Shown here: piece by piece, positions 24,751 through 33,530 of the stretch
Numbering within the stretch: the first letter of the stretch is position 1
How the letters are laid out: each line of letters starts with the position of its first letter
Assembly (NCBI GenBank): GCA_016928095.1
Contig: JAFGLL010000069.1
Span: 1 to 44,366, forward strand
From: Thermoplasmatota archaeon
Lineage (GTDB): Archaea > Thermoplasmatota > Penumbrarchaeia > Penumbrarchaeales > Penumbrarchaeaceae
Length of the DNA stretch: 44,366 bases
Reading direction: 5' to 3'
Program-made: the position numbers and the translations under genes
Notes under the pieces: model-generated
The model's database searches: none
The model's input: only the letters and a program-made list of their open reading frames with translations
What the model was told of the DNA's origin: nothing

Positions 24751-27700
24751 CTATTTCTTCTTCTCGGGTATTACAAGGGTGACCCCGCATTCCTTGCAGG
24801 GAACCTCTGCGGGCCGCTTATCTATTGTAACGACCTGCTGCGTCAGGCACTTGGGGCACTGCACCTTCACGTTCTCCTTCTTCGCCCCCCTGGCATCGGG
24901 TGCCTGGGCCGGGGGCACAGGTGCAAGCTTCCCCGGGGCCGAGGGCAGTCCTGCGGCAGCCGGGGCCATAGGTGCTCCAGCCGTCTCCTTGATGACCTTT
25001 CTGGGGCCTCCCGGACCGCTACCTTCGGCCTTCAACCTGGTGATGATCTCCTCGAGCTCCCTGATCTCGCGGTTCTTGTTCATCGCAAGGAACACGACCA
25101 CGATAATGACTATCAGGATGATGACCAGGAGTATGACCACCACCCAGATGTTCCCGATGTAGGCCGAGAGGGAGAAGAGGGGAATGCTATTCTTCTTGTC
25201 CACCTCGTTGTTGTCCGTATCCTGCTCGATGATCAGGTTACCCTCGTTCACCTTGGCAATGAGCTTGTGGTCCCCGGAGGTGGGTTTCCATTCGAAGGTG
25301 AAGTTCGTCTTGCCGCTGGCGGGAACGTTCTTCTTGTCTGTCCTGTAGGACTGTTTGCCATCGTATAGGACGACCTCCACATCCTTCGCATCGGCGTTGC
25401 CTATGTTATATACCGTTACGGTGACCTCATTGATCCTTCCACTTACCGGGTCGGATGGTAGGACAAGGGAGTCATCCCTCAATACCAGTTCAGGTACCTC
25501 GGCGTTGATGTAGAGGGTGACGATCTCCTTGTATTTCTTACCCTGAGTGGACCCGTCGTCGGGAATGACCTCGAACTTGAGGGATTGGGTCCCGAAGACG
25601 AAACCATCGACGGCATAGAAGCTGATGGTCACCGTTATGGTCTTCTCGTCTCCCATCGGGATCGCCACATGGGTCTGGGAGACCGTTATCTCCCATCCAG
25701 TGGAGGATGAGGGTTTCTTGATGAGGAAGGTGTCATCCTTGTTCCCATTGTTCTGGATGGTGATCTCCACCTCCAGGTCATCAACGTCGTTGACGTCCCA
25801 TCTCTTGTAATTGCCTAGCTCCCCGCCGTTCTTGATGTCACCGATCTCGACATCGAACTTCTGTTCCACATCGACCTCGAAATCCAGCTTCTCCGGTGCG
25901 GCGTCGCGGTCCCCTTTGGAGTTTACCTCAACAGTGAAATCGTAGGTACCGGCCTCCACCTCCTCCGGGTCCCTGACATCCTCGAGGTCCGGTACGGTGA
26001 CGTTCAGCCACACCCACATCTCGTCGTCGGCTCCCTTGGGTCCCAGGGATATCTGGTCATACTGGAGCTGAGCCCAGTCGCTTTTTGTGCCCTTGACGGT
26101 CAGGTAAAAGGTGTCTGCGGTATTGGCCTCGTTGCGCACCTTGAAACGATACGATACTGTCTCTCCCGGCTTGACCTCCTCCGAATTATCCTCTGTCTCT
26201 AGGAAATGTTGGAAGGTCTCCTCCACCTCAACGGTCAGGGTAATGGTGTCGGTGGCCTTGTTCTGTTCCGCTACTGATGTCGAGTCCCTTTTAATGGTGA
26301 TCTGGTAGTCATATGTTCCAGCGAGTGCCTCCTCGGTATCATCCGGGATCCTTACGGTCAGTGTGAAGGTCTTCTTCTCGTTGGCGTCTCCCTTGGCATC
26401 AAGTGAAAGCTTCGTATTTGAAAGGGTTGCCCAGCCATCGGTTTCAAGCTCGCGAACCTCGATACGGAAGGTATCGATATCGTTACCAAGATTGGACATG
26501 GTAAGCTTGAAGACCACATCGTCTCCCACATCTCCCTTGACCTTCTCCATTTCAACGTCCAGGTCCACACCGTAGGTCTGCTTGACATCGATGGTGAAGG
26601 TCTTCCACGCGGTCACATAGTCCTCCGTGACCTTGAACTGTCCATCATCACCTGCGGAAATATACCTTGCACGGAAATTGTACTTGCCGGTGAGAGTGTC
26701 GGACCTGATGTTCAGCTCGACGCGAATGGCCTCATCGTCCTCCGATGTGACATCGCTTATCTCCTTTACGTAGATGAAATCGAAGTCATCGGAGAGGTCC
26801 TCCTCGATCTCCAGCTGGAAATCGTCGAGCCCGGTTCCTGTGTTCCTCACAATGATGTCGAAATATGCCTTCAGGTTGGATGGGTCTTCGGGATCCTCCT
26901 GTGTCCTGGCAAGGTCCTCCCCCTTGATATCCGCCCCATAGGACTGCTTCACCTTGGTGGTGAGCTTGAGCGGTTCGGAGTATTTGTTCTCCTCGGGCGT
27001 GTCTCCCTCGGAATAGGCCCATATATACGTTACATACTCGGATGGAGCATAGTTGGAGTCAGGCACCCTGAAGGTGACGGTTATTGTCTCGGACTGACCC
27101 TTGGCGATGGAACTTGTCACTTTCTTGCTGAGGATCACCCAGTCGGGTTTGTCAGAGAACTGGCCGGAAGCAATGATGGCGTCCCAGGTCGCCTGGTCCA
27201 GGGCTACTGGTTTGCCCATGCCTGACTTCAGCACCTGGATATTGAAGGAGTCGGTAGCCTCTCCCTTGTTCCTCACCTGTACCTCGTATGTCACCTCAGT
27301 ATTTCGCTGGTCAACATCCGGGACCATCTCCTTGGATTCCACACTGGTCACGAGCTCCACATCCCTGTTCGGTAGGACCACAACCTTAAGCACGATGCTC
27401 TCGGAGACCGAAATGTCACCCTTTGATGTGGCCTTCAGGGTAAAGGTCACCTCGCCAGCTGCCGCAACGTCATCGACCTCTATGGTGACCCAAATGTTCT
27501 TCGCTGCGTCCACTCCCAGATCGTCAATGGATGTCAAGGGGTTCGCGGGTGTACTGCCTTCGAAGCCGAAGTCCACCCAATCGGACTTGGTGGATGTCAT
27601 CGTTATATCGAACCCATCGACGGAGTTACCCAGGTTCTTGAGCTTGACGGTATAGGTGACAGTATCGCCGGGTTCAGCATCCTTGGATGTGGTTCCGGAG

Positions 27701-30700
27701 GGGATGGATAGGTCTGGTTCGAATTCCTCATTGACATCGACCTCGAAGGAGGCGATAGCGAAGGTCGACTTCCCGTACACGCTGGCGTTGAAGGTGAAGG
27801 TGACCTTGCCTGAAAGGGCATCGCTCTTCACATCGATAGTGGCCAGAACGTCCTTTGCCCCATTGGGGGCCAGGTCGGAAATGGTGGATGGTGAGATGGA
27901 GACCCAGTTCTTGTTCAGGCTACTCTGCAGGTTGACGTTGATCGTAGCAGGTTCGTTCCCTTTGTTGGTGATGTTCAGCTTGATGTTCTGCAGCTTGGTC
28001 CCGGGATCGGCGCTCTTAGAACCTTCGGGTATCACGAACTGGACCTTGTAGACGGGCATGACCTTCACTTTGAAGGTCAGGGTCGCAACGATAACATCAT
28101 CCGTGTCCTGGGTGGTCTCGCCCTCCGAAATGGCCTTGAAAGTGAGGTCGTATGTTCCGGTCTCAATTATCTTGTCATCGATGGAAGGGATCGATACGTT
28201 GAGATACACGTTGGCCCGCTGGTTCGAGTTGAGGATCAGCAATGACGGGGAGATGACCACGTTCTCGAACTGTTCGGACACATCATCCTCCACCATCTCG
28301 ATGGTAAAGGTGTCGGAGATCCTTGTTCCCCTGTTGACGAGGCTCATCATGAACGAGGCAACCTCCCCGGGGAGTCCCTGTTCGAACACGTCGGTGGATG
28401 CCAGATCGCCCGCGTAAGCATCGGCGAATATTGCAGTGAAATACCTGCTATCCGTCACGGTATCATCTTCGGAATGGGTCGCGGTGATCTTCGCCCAGAC
28501 AGAGCCCCAATCGGTATTGGCATCGATGGAGATATTTGCCGTCAGGATGAACGCCTGCTGCTCGAGCGGCTCCAGGACATTTGTGGTCAGGGAGCTGATC
28601 TTCCAGCTGGCGAACCTGCCGTAATCCGGATATTCGACAGTGAGAGAATAGTAATCGCTTGCTGTACCCCTGTTCTGGACAATGACCTGGAAGGAAACGC
28701 TGGACCCAAGGCCGACACGGCTGTTGTTCAGACCGGCCATCACACGAACCCTGTGGACAGGGTCCAGAACGAGGTTGAGGGTTATCGTCTTGACCTTGTC
28801 GTCATTGGTGTTGGAGATCGTACCGTTATCCGATCGGGCCTCAACGATGAACTGATAGGTGCCTGCATCGATCCCCGAGCTGATCTTCGGCATATCGACC
28901 ACCAGCCTGGCAGGTTTGGAGGAATCGCTGTTAATGATGATCTTGCTCTTGCTGTTCTCGATGAAATATATCGAGTACAGACCCGCGAAACCGGAAGGGG
29001 CGTTCAGTACGCTCACCGAGACAGAGCTGTCAGTACCCGAACCTCTATTGAACACATCAATTTCAAAGTATACGACCCGAGGTGAGCCGGTATCGTTGGA
29101 GAATTGGCCTCTCACACTTTCTTTGTTGGCCGATATGTCCACGGCATATATCTGAGGTATCCTCACCGACAGCCAGATGGTCTTGAACACAGGACTGTTC
29201 TGGGAACTGGCGTTGACCTCGAACTTATAGGTGCCCTCACTCGCGGAAGAAGGGGCGCTCACGGTGATGTTGAAATAGTACGTTTCATCAGAATCCAGCA
29301 GTGGGGTCGTGGCCGCGGAGATCAGAGGACTCCAGTTGGTCTGTATGTCGGAGGTCTCTCCCATGATGGCGAGATTGAACGCGTCCTTCCCGTTCCCCTT
29401 GTTCTGGAGCCTTACCATCATATTGTATGTGGTTCCAGGCTGGGCCTGGGGGATGATAGCACCGTTGGGCGCGTCCAGGAATGCTCCGTACTTCTTGTTG
29501 ATCTTCACCTGGAAGGTGGAATATGTGGATGGTCCGTGGGATGATTTCGCGTCGATCCTGAAGGTATAGGTCTGAGCAAGTACAACATCGGGATCCGGTG
29601 TAACTGTCACCATAACCTTCTGCGATGCGTCCCTGGCCAGGGTTATCGAGGAAGGTTCGATGGATACATCCTGGAAACCTTCGGGTGCTGTTACTGTGAA
29701 GTCCAACGTATCCTGGTCGTTCCCGGTATTGGTCACGTTGAAGTTGAAGGAGACGGTCCCATCCGCATTGACCGTCTGGAGGGACGCTCCGGTGTTGAGG
29801 ACCCTAACGTCATAGAATGGAAGTACAACGCAGGAGACCTTCACAGATCGTTTTATCAAAGGGTTGCCAACTGAGGATGCGTTGATGTAGAACTCACCCT
29901 TGGAATTAACGGCAGGCCTCAGGGACTTGGACGGTGGATATACGAAGAAGGTCACGGTTATGTTCTTGTCCGCGGCTACTTTTGAGGTCGTCGTGGTGGA
30001 AAGATCGCCTCCCCAACCCGCGGTGATGAACTGAGGCGGTATATAGTATTCAAGATTGAACTGGTCCTCGCCGTTACCCAGGTTCGTAAGCTTGACGTTG
30101 AAGTTGACAACGGTCTGGGAGGTCACATCGACCTGTTTGACCCCGTCAGACTGTATTGATAGCTTGTAGGTCTGGTTGACGTTCGCGGTGATCGTCCTCG
30201 TGGCCGAGGTGTTCGAATCGGTGATCGACTGGGCCTTTACCACGAACTGATAGGATTGGGCTTTTGCGTCGGTCGGTCCCTGGATGGTCATTGTGGCAGC
30301 TTTGGATGTACCGGGATCTATCCTGCCTGTATCAAAATCGACGGATGCTGACCAGCCCGTGGGAACGGTTATGGCCTCAAGCTTGTATCCGTCCCTGTCG
30401 TTCCCCTCGTTCTTGACATAAAAGTTATATGTCAGGGAACCACCCGGGTTCATCGATCTTATCCCTGGGGAGCTTATGGAAACACCGTATGTCCTCTTGA
30501 TAATGGTGGATATCAGTACCGATTGCGAAGAGTTCAGCGGATCTGTCTGGGAAGCGACCTTTATGGTCGCGTAGCAGTAGGCTGATATGTTCGCACCCGC
30601 GGGAGCCCTTACTGACACAGTGAAAGTATCAGTGTTCCCGCTCGCGATGTTCGAAGTGGTAGTCTTTGACAGTGTGACCTGCCAGCCGGTCGCGGGCAAG

Positions 30701-30954
30701 GAGGATACGCTGTTCTGGATGGTGTATCTGTCGCCGTTGTTACCCTCATTCGTGATGGTGAAAGCATAGGTGACCTGGCTTCCTGCACTTACTTGCTGGC
30801 TTGCGAGGTTGACGGTCAAGCTTACATCGTAGGCAGTTGCTGACTCGCCCGCAGGTAGATTGAAGACGAGAATCCCCAATCCGCTCACTATCAGCATGAT
30901 GATCACGGATATCTGAAAGAATCTTTTCAATTCGGTAGTGTTTACAGATCTCAT
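24751..30954 (-). CDS. giant surface protein with about fifteen NEW3-like repeats and cytoplasmic zinc ribbon
   Basis: A 2067-residue protein. A signal segment lies at about 10-32. Then about fifteen tandem beta-sandwich repeats of roughly 120-130 residues follow, each beginning Y-x-V and containing a line like VxFxxxxxNxGNxxDxFxL, the hallmark of NEW3/COG1470 domains. The last external domain (PELVLRDDS to NNEVDKK) is CARDB-like. A membrane segment is at about 1935-1957, then a short coiled coil (REIRELEEIITRLKAEG), a Pro/Ala-rich linker and a terminal zinc ribbon (Cys2033, Cys2036, Cys2053, Cys2056). ATG 30954 follows GAGGGA. The layout suggests a long external stalk joined to a cytoplasmic binding module. 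Ligand and role are unknown. Confidence 0.9.
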   Translation of the reverse strand: MRSVNTTELKRFFQISVIIMLIVSGLGILVFNLPAGESATAYDVSLTVNLASQQVSAGSQVTYAFTITNEGNNGDRYTIQNSVSSLPATGWQVTLSKTTTSNIASGNTDTFTVSVRAPAGANISAYCYATIKVASQTDPLNSSQSVLISTIIKRTYGVSISSPGIRSMNPGGSLTYNFYVKNEGNDRDGYKLEAITVPTGWSASVDFDTGRIDPGTSKAATMTIQGPTDAKAQSYQFVVKAQSITDSNTSATRTITANVNQTYKLSIQSDGVKQVDVTSQTVVNFNVKLTNLGNGEDQFNLEYYIPPQFITAGWGGDLSTTTTSKVAADKNITVTFFVYPPSKSLRPAVNSKGEFYINASSVGNPLIKRSVKVSCVVLPFYDVRVLNTGASLQTVNADGTVSFNFNVTNTGNDQDTLDFTVTAPEGFQDVSIEPSSITLARDASQKVMVTVTPDPDVVLAQTYTFRIDAKSSHGPSTYSTFQVKINKKYGAFLDAPNGAIIPQAQPGTTYNMMVRLQNKGNGKDAFNLAIMGETSDIQTNWSPLISAATTPLLDSDETYYFNITVSAPSSASEGTYKFEVNASSQNSPVFKTIWLSVRIPQIYAVDISANKESVRGQFSNDTGSPRVVYFEIDVFNRGSGTDSSVSVSVLNAPSGFAGLYSIYFIENSKSKIIINSDSSKPARLVVDMPKISSGIDAGTYQFIVEARSDNGTISNTNDDKVKTITLNLVLDPVHRVRVMAGLNNSRVGLGSSVSFQVIVQNRGTASDYYSLTVEYPDYGRFASWKISSLTTNVLEPLEQQAFILTANISIDANTDWGSVWAKITATHSEDDTVTDSRYFTAIFADAYAGDLASTDVFEQGLPGEVASFMMSLVNRGTRISDTFTIEMVEDDVSEQFENVVISPSLLILNSNQRANVYLNVSIPSIDDKIIETGTYDLTFKAISEGETTQDTDDVIVATLTFKVKVMPVYKVQFVIPEGSKSADPGTKLQNIKLNITNKGNEPATINVNLQSSLNKNWVSISPSTISDLAPNGAKDVLATIDVKSDALSGKVTFTFNASVYGKSTFAIASFEVDVNEEFEPDLSIPSGTTSKDAEPGDTVTYTVKLKNLGNSVDGFDITMTSTKSDWVDFGFEGSTPANPLTSIDDLGVDAAKNIWVTIEVDDVAAAGEVTFTLKATSKGDISVSESIVLKVVVLPNRDVELVTSVESKEMVPDVDQRNTEVTYEVQVRNKGEATDSFNIQVLKSGMGKPVALDQATWDAIIASGQFSDKPDWVILSKKVTSSIAKGQSETITVTFRVPDSNYAPSEYVTYIWAYSEGDTPEENKYSEPLKLTTKVKQSYGADIKGEDLARTQEDPEDPSNLKAYFDIIVRNTGTGLDDFQLEIEEDLSDDFDFIYVKEISDVTSEDDEAIRVELNIRSDTLTGKYNFRARYISAGDDGQFKVTEDYVTAWKTFTIDVKQTYGVDLDVEMEKVKGDVGDDVVFKLTMSNLGNDIDTFRIEVRELETDGWATLSNTKLSLDAKGDANEKKTFTLTVRIPDDTEEALAGTYDYQITIKRDSTSVAEQNKATDTITLTVEVEETFQHFLETEDNSEEVKPGETVSYRFKVRNEANTADTFYLTVKGTKSDWAQLQYDQISLGPKGADDEMWVWLNVTVPDLEDVRDPEEVEAGTYDFTVEVNSKGDRDAAPEKLDFEVDVEQKFDVEIGDIKNGGELGNYKRWDVNDVDDLEVEITIQNNGNKDDTFLIKKPSSSTGWEITVSQTHVAIPMGDEKTITVTISFYAVDGFVFGTQSLKFEVIPDDGSTQGKKYKEIVTLYINAEVPELVLRDDSLVLPSDPVSGRINEVTVTVYNIGNADAKDVEVVLYDGKQSYRTDKKNVPASGKTNFTFEWKPTSGDHKLIAKVNEGNLIIEQDTDNNEVDKKNSIPLFSLSAYIGNIWVVVILLVIILIVIIVVVFLAMNKNREIRELEEIITRLKAEGSGPGGPRKVIKETAGAPMAPAAAGLPSAPGKLAPVPPAQAPDARGAKKENVKVQCPKCLTQQVVTIDKRPAEVPCKECGVTLVIPEKKK

Positions 30955-30988
30955 GATGGATCCCTCTGTTCCAGGGGAGCATGAGAAT

Positions 30989-31000
30989 GTTATATAATAC
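30989..31000 (-). promoter_or_regulatory. TATA-like box for the giant surface gene
   Basis: GTATTATATAAC on the minus strand is centred 41 bases before ATG 30954. The predicted transcript start near 30969 leaves a leader of about fifteen bases that begins with the ribosome site CAGAGGGA. Confidence 0.5.
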
Positions 31001-31084
31001 TTGTCGCAAAATAGTCTAGAGAAAAATTTTTAATTGTATTATTAATTGGCAAATGAATAATATATTTATATGACATTTGTATTA

Positions 31085-31101
31085 CATATACTATGGATAT
31101 G
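31085..31101. repeat. inverted repeat CATAT-N7-ATATG between divergent genes
   Basis: CATAT and ATATG face each other across seven bases in the A+T-rich region between the giant surface gene and the AT-hook protein. It lies between two TATA-like boxes for the right-hand gene (31058-31072 and 31121-31132). It could be an operator, but short A+T palindromes arise by chance here. Confidence 0.3.
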
Positions 31102-31150
31102 TCGATGTCCATGGCATGTTATTTTAATATATGTGATAGAAGGGTCCCAA

Positions 31151-31900
31151 ATGTCCGAACTCCTCTCCATCCGGTTGCAGGAAAATGAGAAAGAGGCATT
31201 GGCACTGAGCTCCCAGTTGTCGGGAATGCCGGTATCCAAGGTGATCATGCCGTTCATATCCGAAGGTGCAAAGGTGTCACTCGGGGCGGCGTTGCTATTT
31301 CGGATAGATACCAATGTCTATAGAAGAGACCATTTCGAGGATTTCATGGAACTGGTCCACAGACCTTTGAAGACCGGAGGGCAACTCTTTTCATCGGCCA
31401 TCGTCGACCATCATCAGAACCAGGTTCCGAAGATCATCTGGGATTTCTTCGAGATGTTGTTCGAGACCCGGGCCGTGTCGAGATTGAACTCTTCACTGGA
31501 GGAGGTGTTGCTCGAGACGGACACGAGCTATGTTACCTCCGAATTCCTGGGAACGCTCTGCTACTCCATCGGAGATACCTATCTTTCCATGGGCGGAAGT
31601 CTGGATTCAATGAACTATCAGTTAGCAAGCGAAGTGTTCTTCCACAGGATGGTGTACTTCTTCTACCGCTCGAACGCGAAGGGGACCGCCAAGGCCCTAA
31701 GTACACAATGGTACTCGAAAGGGGATCTTGTATCGAAGATCGTCGGAGAGATGAACGACAGATACAACGAGAGGACCGGGTCCAGCGTACTCGAGGCAAT
31801 AGTGGTATCGTCTCCCCGGAAGAAGAGAGGACGCCCAAAGACCAAGGTCCAGAAGGAGCTCCCCCCTGCCCGGGGGGTGATGGCAAGGGAACTGAGATAG
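31151..31900 (+). CDS. possible DNA-binding protein with AT-hook
   Basis: A 249-residue protein. The first 45 residues (SELLSIRLQENEKEALALSS, then GMPVSKVIMPFISEGAKVSL) look like a strand followed by two helices, as in ribbon-helix-helix repressors. The middle, residues 50-200, is helical and unrecognised. At 226-230, RGRPK within a basic patch is an AT-hook core, which binds the minor groove of A+T-rich DNA. ATG 31151 follows GAAGGG by seven bases and a TATA-like TTTTAATATAT at 31122-31132; the upstream extension to 31070 is not needed. It is divergent from the giant surface gene across an A+T-rich region and may control it. Family unknown. Confidence 0.72.
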   Translation: MSELLSIRLQENEKEALALSSQLSGMPVSKVIMPFISEGAKVSLGAALLFRIDTNVYRRDHFEDFMELVHRPLKTGGQLFSSAIVDHHQNQVPKIIWDFFEMLFETRAVSRLNSSLEEVLLETDTSYVTSEFLGTLCYSIGDTYLSMGGSLDSMNYQLASEVFFHRMVYFFYRSNAKGTAKALSTQWYSKGDLVSKIVGEMNDRYNERTGSSVLEAIVVSSPRKKRGRPKTKVQKELPPARGVMARELR

Positions 31901-31901
31901 T

Positions 31902-32741
31902 TCAACCGTACATAGACGGCGAGGGTATGGTCTTCTTGCCTCCGGGTTTGCTGATCTTTTGATACCCCCTCATCTTGGCCTCAAGCAGGTCTGCTTCAGC
32001 GTAGAGCGGTGCAAGGTCTATCTCAAGATACGGGATTATGTTCTTTAGGACCTCGATTATCCCGGCGGCCGCTCTGGCATCCGGGATATTGTCCTTTGCT
32101 TCTGCGAGGAGGCATGTGACCTCGAAATTGCGCTTCTTACCCTCGTTCAGAAGCACACCCGGGATCCCGGATATGAGCCCTTCGGGGAAGATCGAGATAT
32201 TTGACCTCTGAAGGCGGTCCTTCCCGGAAGAGGTGGATGACAGGCCGTAAACGGTCTTCTCAATGGAACTCGGTTGGGGCGGGGCGATGACGACATTCTC
32301 CTTGTCGTTCTCCCCTCCTCCTTCAGCGCTCCCCTGAGGAAAAGCCTGCCCCTCACCCTCGATCACGAGCCCCTCCGGTGAGATCAAGCAGGAGCATTTC
32401 TGTTCCTGGGCCCAATCCAGCATGGTATTGCAGATGAGCTTGATAAGGTTCGAAGGGGGCTGGAACTCCGACAGGAACACCACGAGGCGGGTCCAATCAC
32501 CGTCCGGACCCTCAAGGTCCCCGGCATAGAACCGGACCGGATGGTGAGGCTCCCCGTCCCTGATCACGGAGACCGTGGGGAAGTAAACGGAGTCCATTAC
32601 GCCGATAAGCTCCATGTCGAGTGCCGCCACTATATAGCTTGCCGTGATGGTACTTACAAGTCCAACACTTGGAAAACCGTCTATAACGAAGGAATCCCTG
32701 AGGTCCAGCCGTCGGTACTCGTAGATCTCGATATCATCCAT
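31902..32741 (-). CDS. PAC2 family protein (proteasome-assembly-chaperone-like)
   Basis: A 279-residue protein of the PAC2 superfamily, recognised from DSFVIDGFPSVGLVSTITAS at the start, the segment LVVFLSEFQPP and the region GLISGIPGVLLNEGKKRNFE with CLLAEA and PDARAAAGIIEVL near residues 190-240. Archaeal PAC2 proteins are related to eukaryotic proteasome assembly chaperones. An unusual Gly/Glu/Asn-rich insertion sits around residues 128-150. ATG 32741 follows GAGGG by six bases, so the start at 32765 is rejected. It is convergent with the AT-hook gene, one base apart, and divergent from the reductase gene. Biochemical role in archaea is not settled. Confidence 0.85.
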   Translation of the reverse strand: MDDIEIYEYRRLDLRDSFVIDGFPSVGLVSTITASYIVAALDMELIGVMDSVYFPTVSVIRDGEPHHPVRFYAGDLEGPDGDWTRLVVFLSEFQPPSNLIKLICNTMLDWAQEQKCSCLISPEGLVIEGEGQAFPQGSAEGGGENDKENVVIAPPQPSSIEKTVYGLSSTSSGKDRLQRSNISIFPEGLISGIPGVLLNEGKKRNFEVTCLLAEAKDNIPDARAAAGIIEVLKNIIPYLEIDLAPLYAEADLLEAKMRGYQKISKPGGKKTIPSPSMYG

Positions 32742-32816
32742 TTCGTTCCCTCGCATTAGTTGCAAAGGTCTAGCACATAATTACCTTTTAACGATTGCTG
32801 TCCATCTTTGGATAGC

Positions 32817-32828
32817 ATGATATATACC
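32817..32828 (+). promoter_or_regulatory. TATA-like box for the pyrimidine reductase gene
   Basis: ATGATATATACC lies about 27 bases before ATG 32850. No ribosome site is present before that ATG, so the messenger is probably leaderless. Confidence 0.45.
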
Positions 32829-32849
32829 GTTCGGGTTCCTTGGACCATC

Positions 32850-33530
32850 ATGAGCAGGCCTTTCGTGCATATCAACTGCGCTTCCTCCTTGGACGGTAAG
32901 ATAGCAGCACCCGACGGTTCAAGACTGCGAATATCCGGACCTTGGGATATCGAGAGGGTCCACAGACTGAGGGCGGAGATGGGTGCTATACTGGTAGGGG
33001 CTGGCACGATCATTGCGGACGATCCGAAGCTGATGGTCAAGGAAGAGGTAGTCAGGAACGCACCTCCGCTGACAAAGATCATACTGGATGGTAATGGCAG
33101 GATCCCCATGAAGGCCCGCTTCCTCAGGACCCCCGGCCGCTCGCTGATAGTGACATCTACCGGATGTGACGAACATTGGCATAACGGGATGCTGGAAGAA
33201 GCTGCACGGGAAGGGCTTGACCTATCAATATTGGAGATAGAGGCCTTCGGGAGCAGGTTCGACGTCTCCATGGCGCTTACCGCCATTCATGACGAGGGGG
33301 TGGAGAGCATCCTTGTGGAAGGGGGCTCCAATGTCATCCGTGAGTTCGTTGGCCGGGGTTCTTACGATCGGTTCACCATCTATTTCGGACCGATGCTGGT
33401 GGGGGGCAGAGGGCCGTCCATTATGGATGAGGCGGTATTGGCCACCTCCCCCCAAAGGATCGAGATAATAAGCGCGGAGATGACACCGGACGGAGGTATC
33501 ATCGTGGAGCTTGCTGGCCCGGGTCAATGA
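32850..33530 (+). CDS. 2,5-diamino-6-ribosylamino-pyrimidinone phosphate reductase (RibD C-terminal family)
   Basis: A 226-residue dihydrofolate-reductase-fold enzyme of archaeal riboflavin synthesis, which reduces the ribose side chain of the diaminopyrimidinone with NAD(P)H. Seen motifs: VHINCASSLDGKIA at the start, GAILVGAGTIIADDPKL near residue 47-63, PLTKIILDGNGRIP, and SILVEGGSNVIREFV near 160, the cofactor-binding loop. This matches the RibD C-terminal (RED) family, here without a deaminase domain, as in archaea and fungi. ATG 32850 is chosen because upstream residues to 32808 are unlike the family. Its end overlaps the dnaJ gene by seven bases, convergent. Confidence 0.9.
   Translation: MSRPFVHINCASSLDGKIAAPDGSRLRISGPWDIERVHRLRAEMGAILVGAGTIIADDPKLMVKEEVVRNAPPLTKIILDGNGRIPMKARFLRTPGRSLIVTSTGCDEHWHNGMLEEAAREGLDLSILEIEAFGSRFDVSMALTAIHDEGVESILVEGGSNVIREFVGRGSYDRFTIYFGPMLVGGRGPSIMDEAVLATSPQRIEIISAEMTPDGGIIVELAGPGQ

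Noticed and set aside
24718-25368. Plus-strand 216-codon frame opposite the giant surface gene
   Set aside because: It is the antisense of the Pro/Ala linker and zinc ribbon region and has no domain character of its own.
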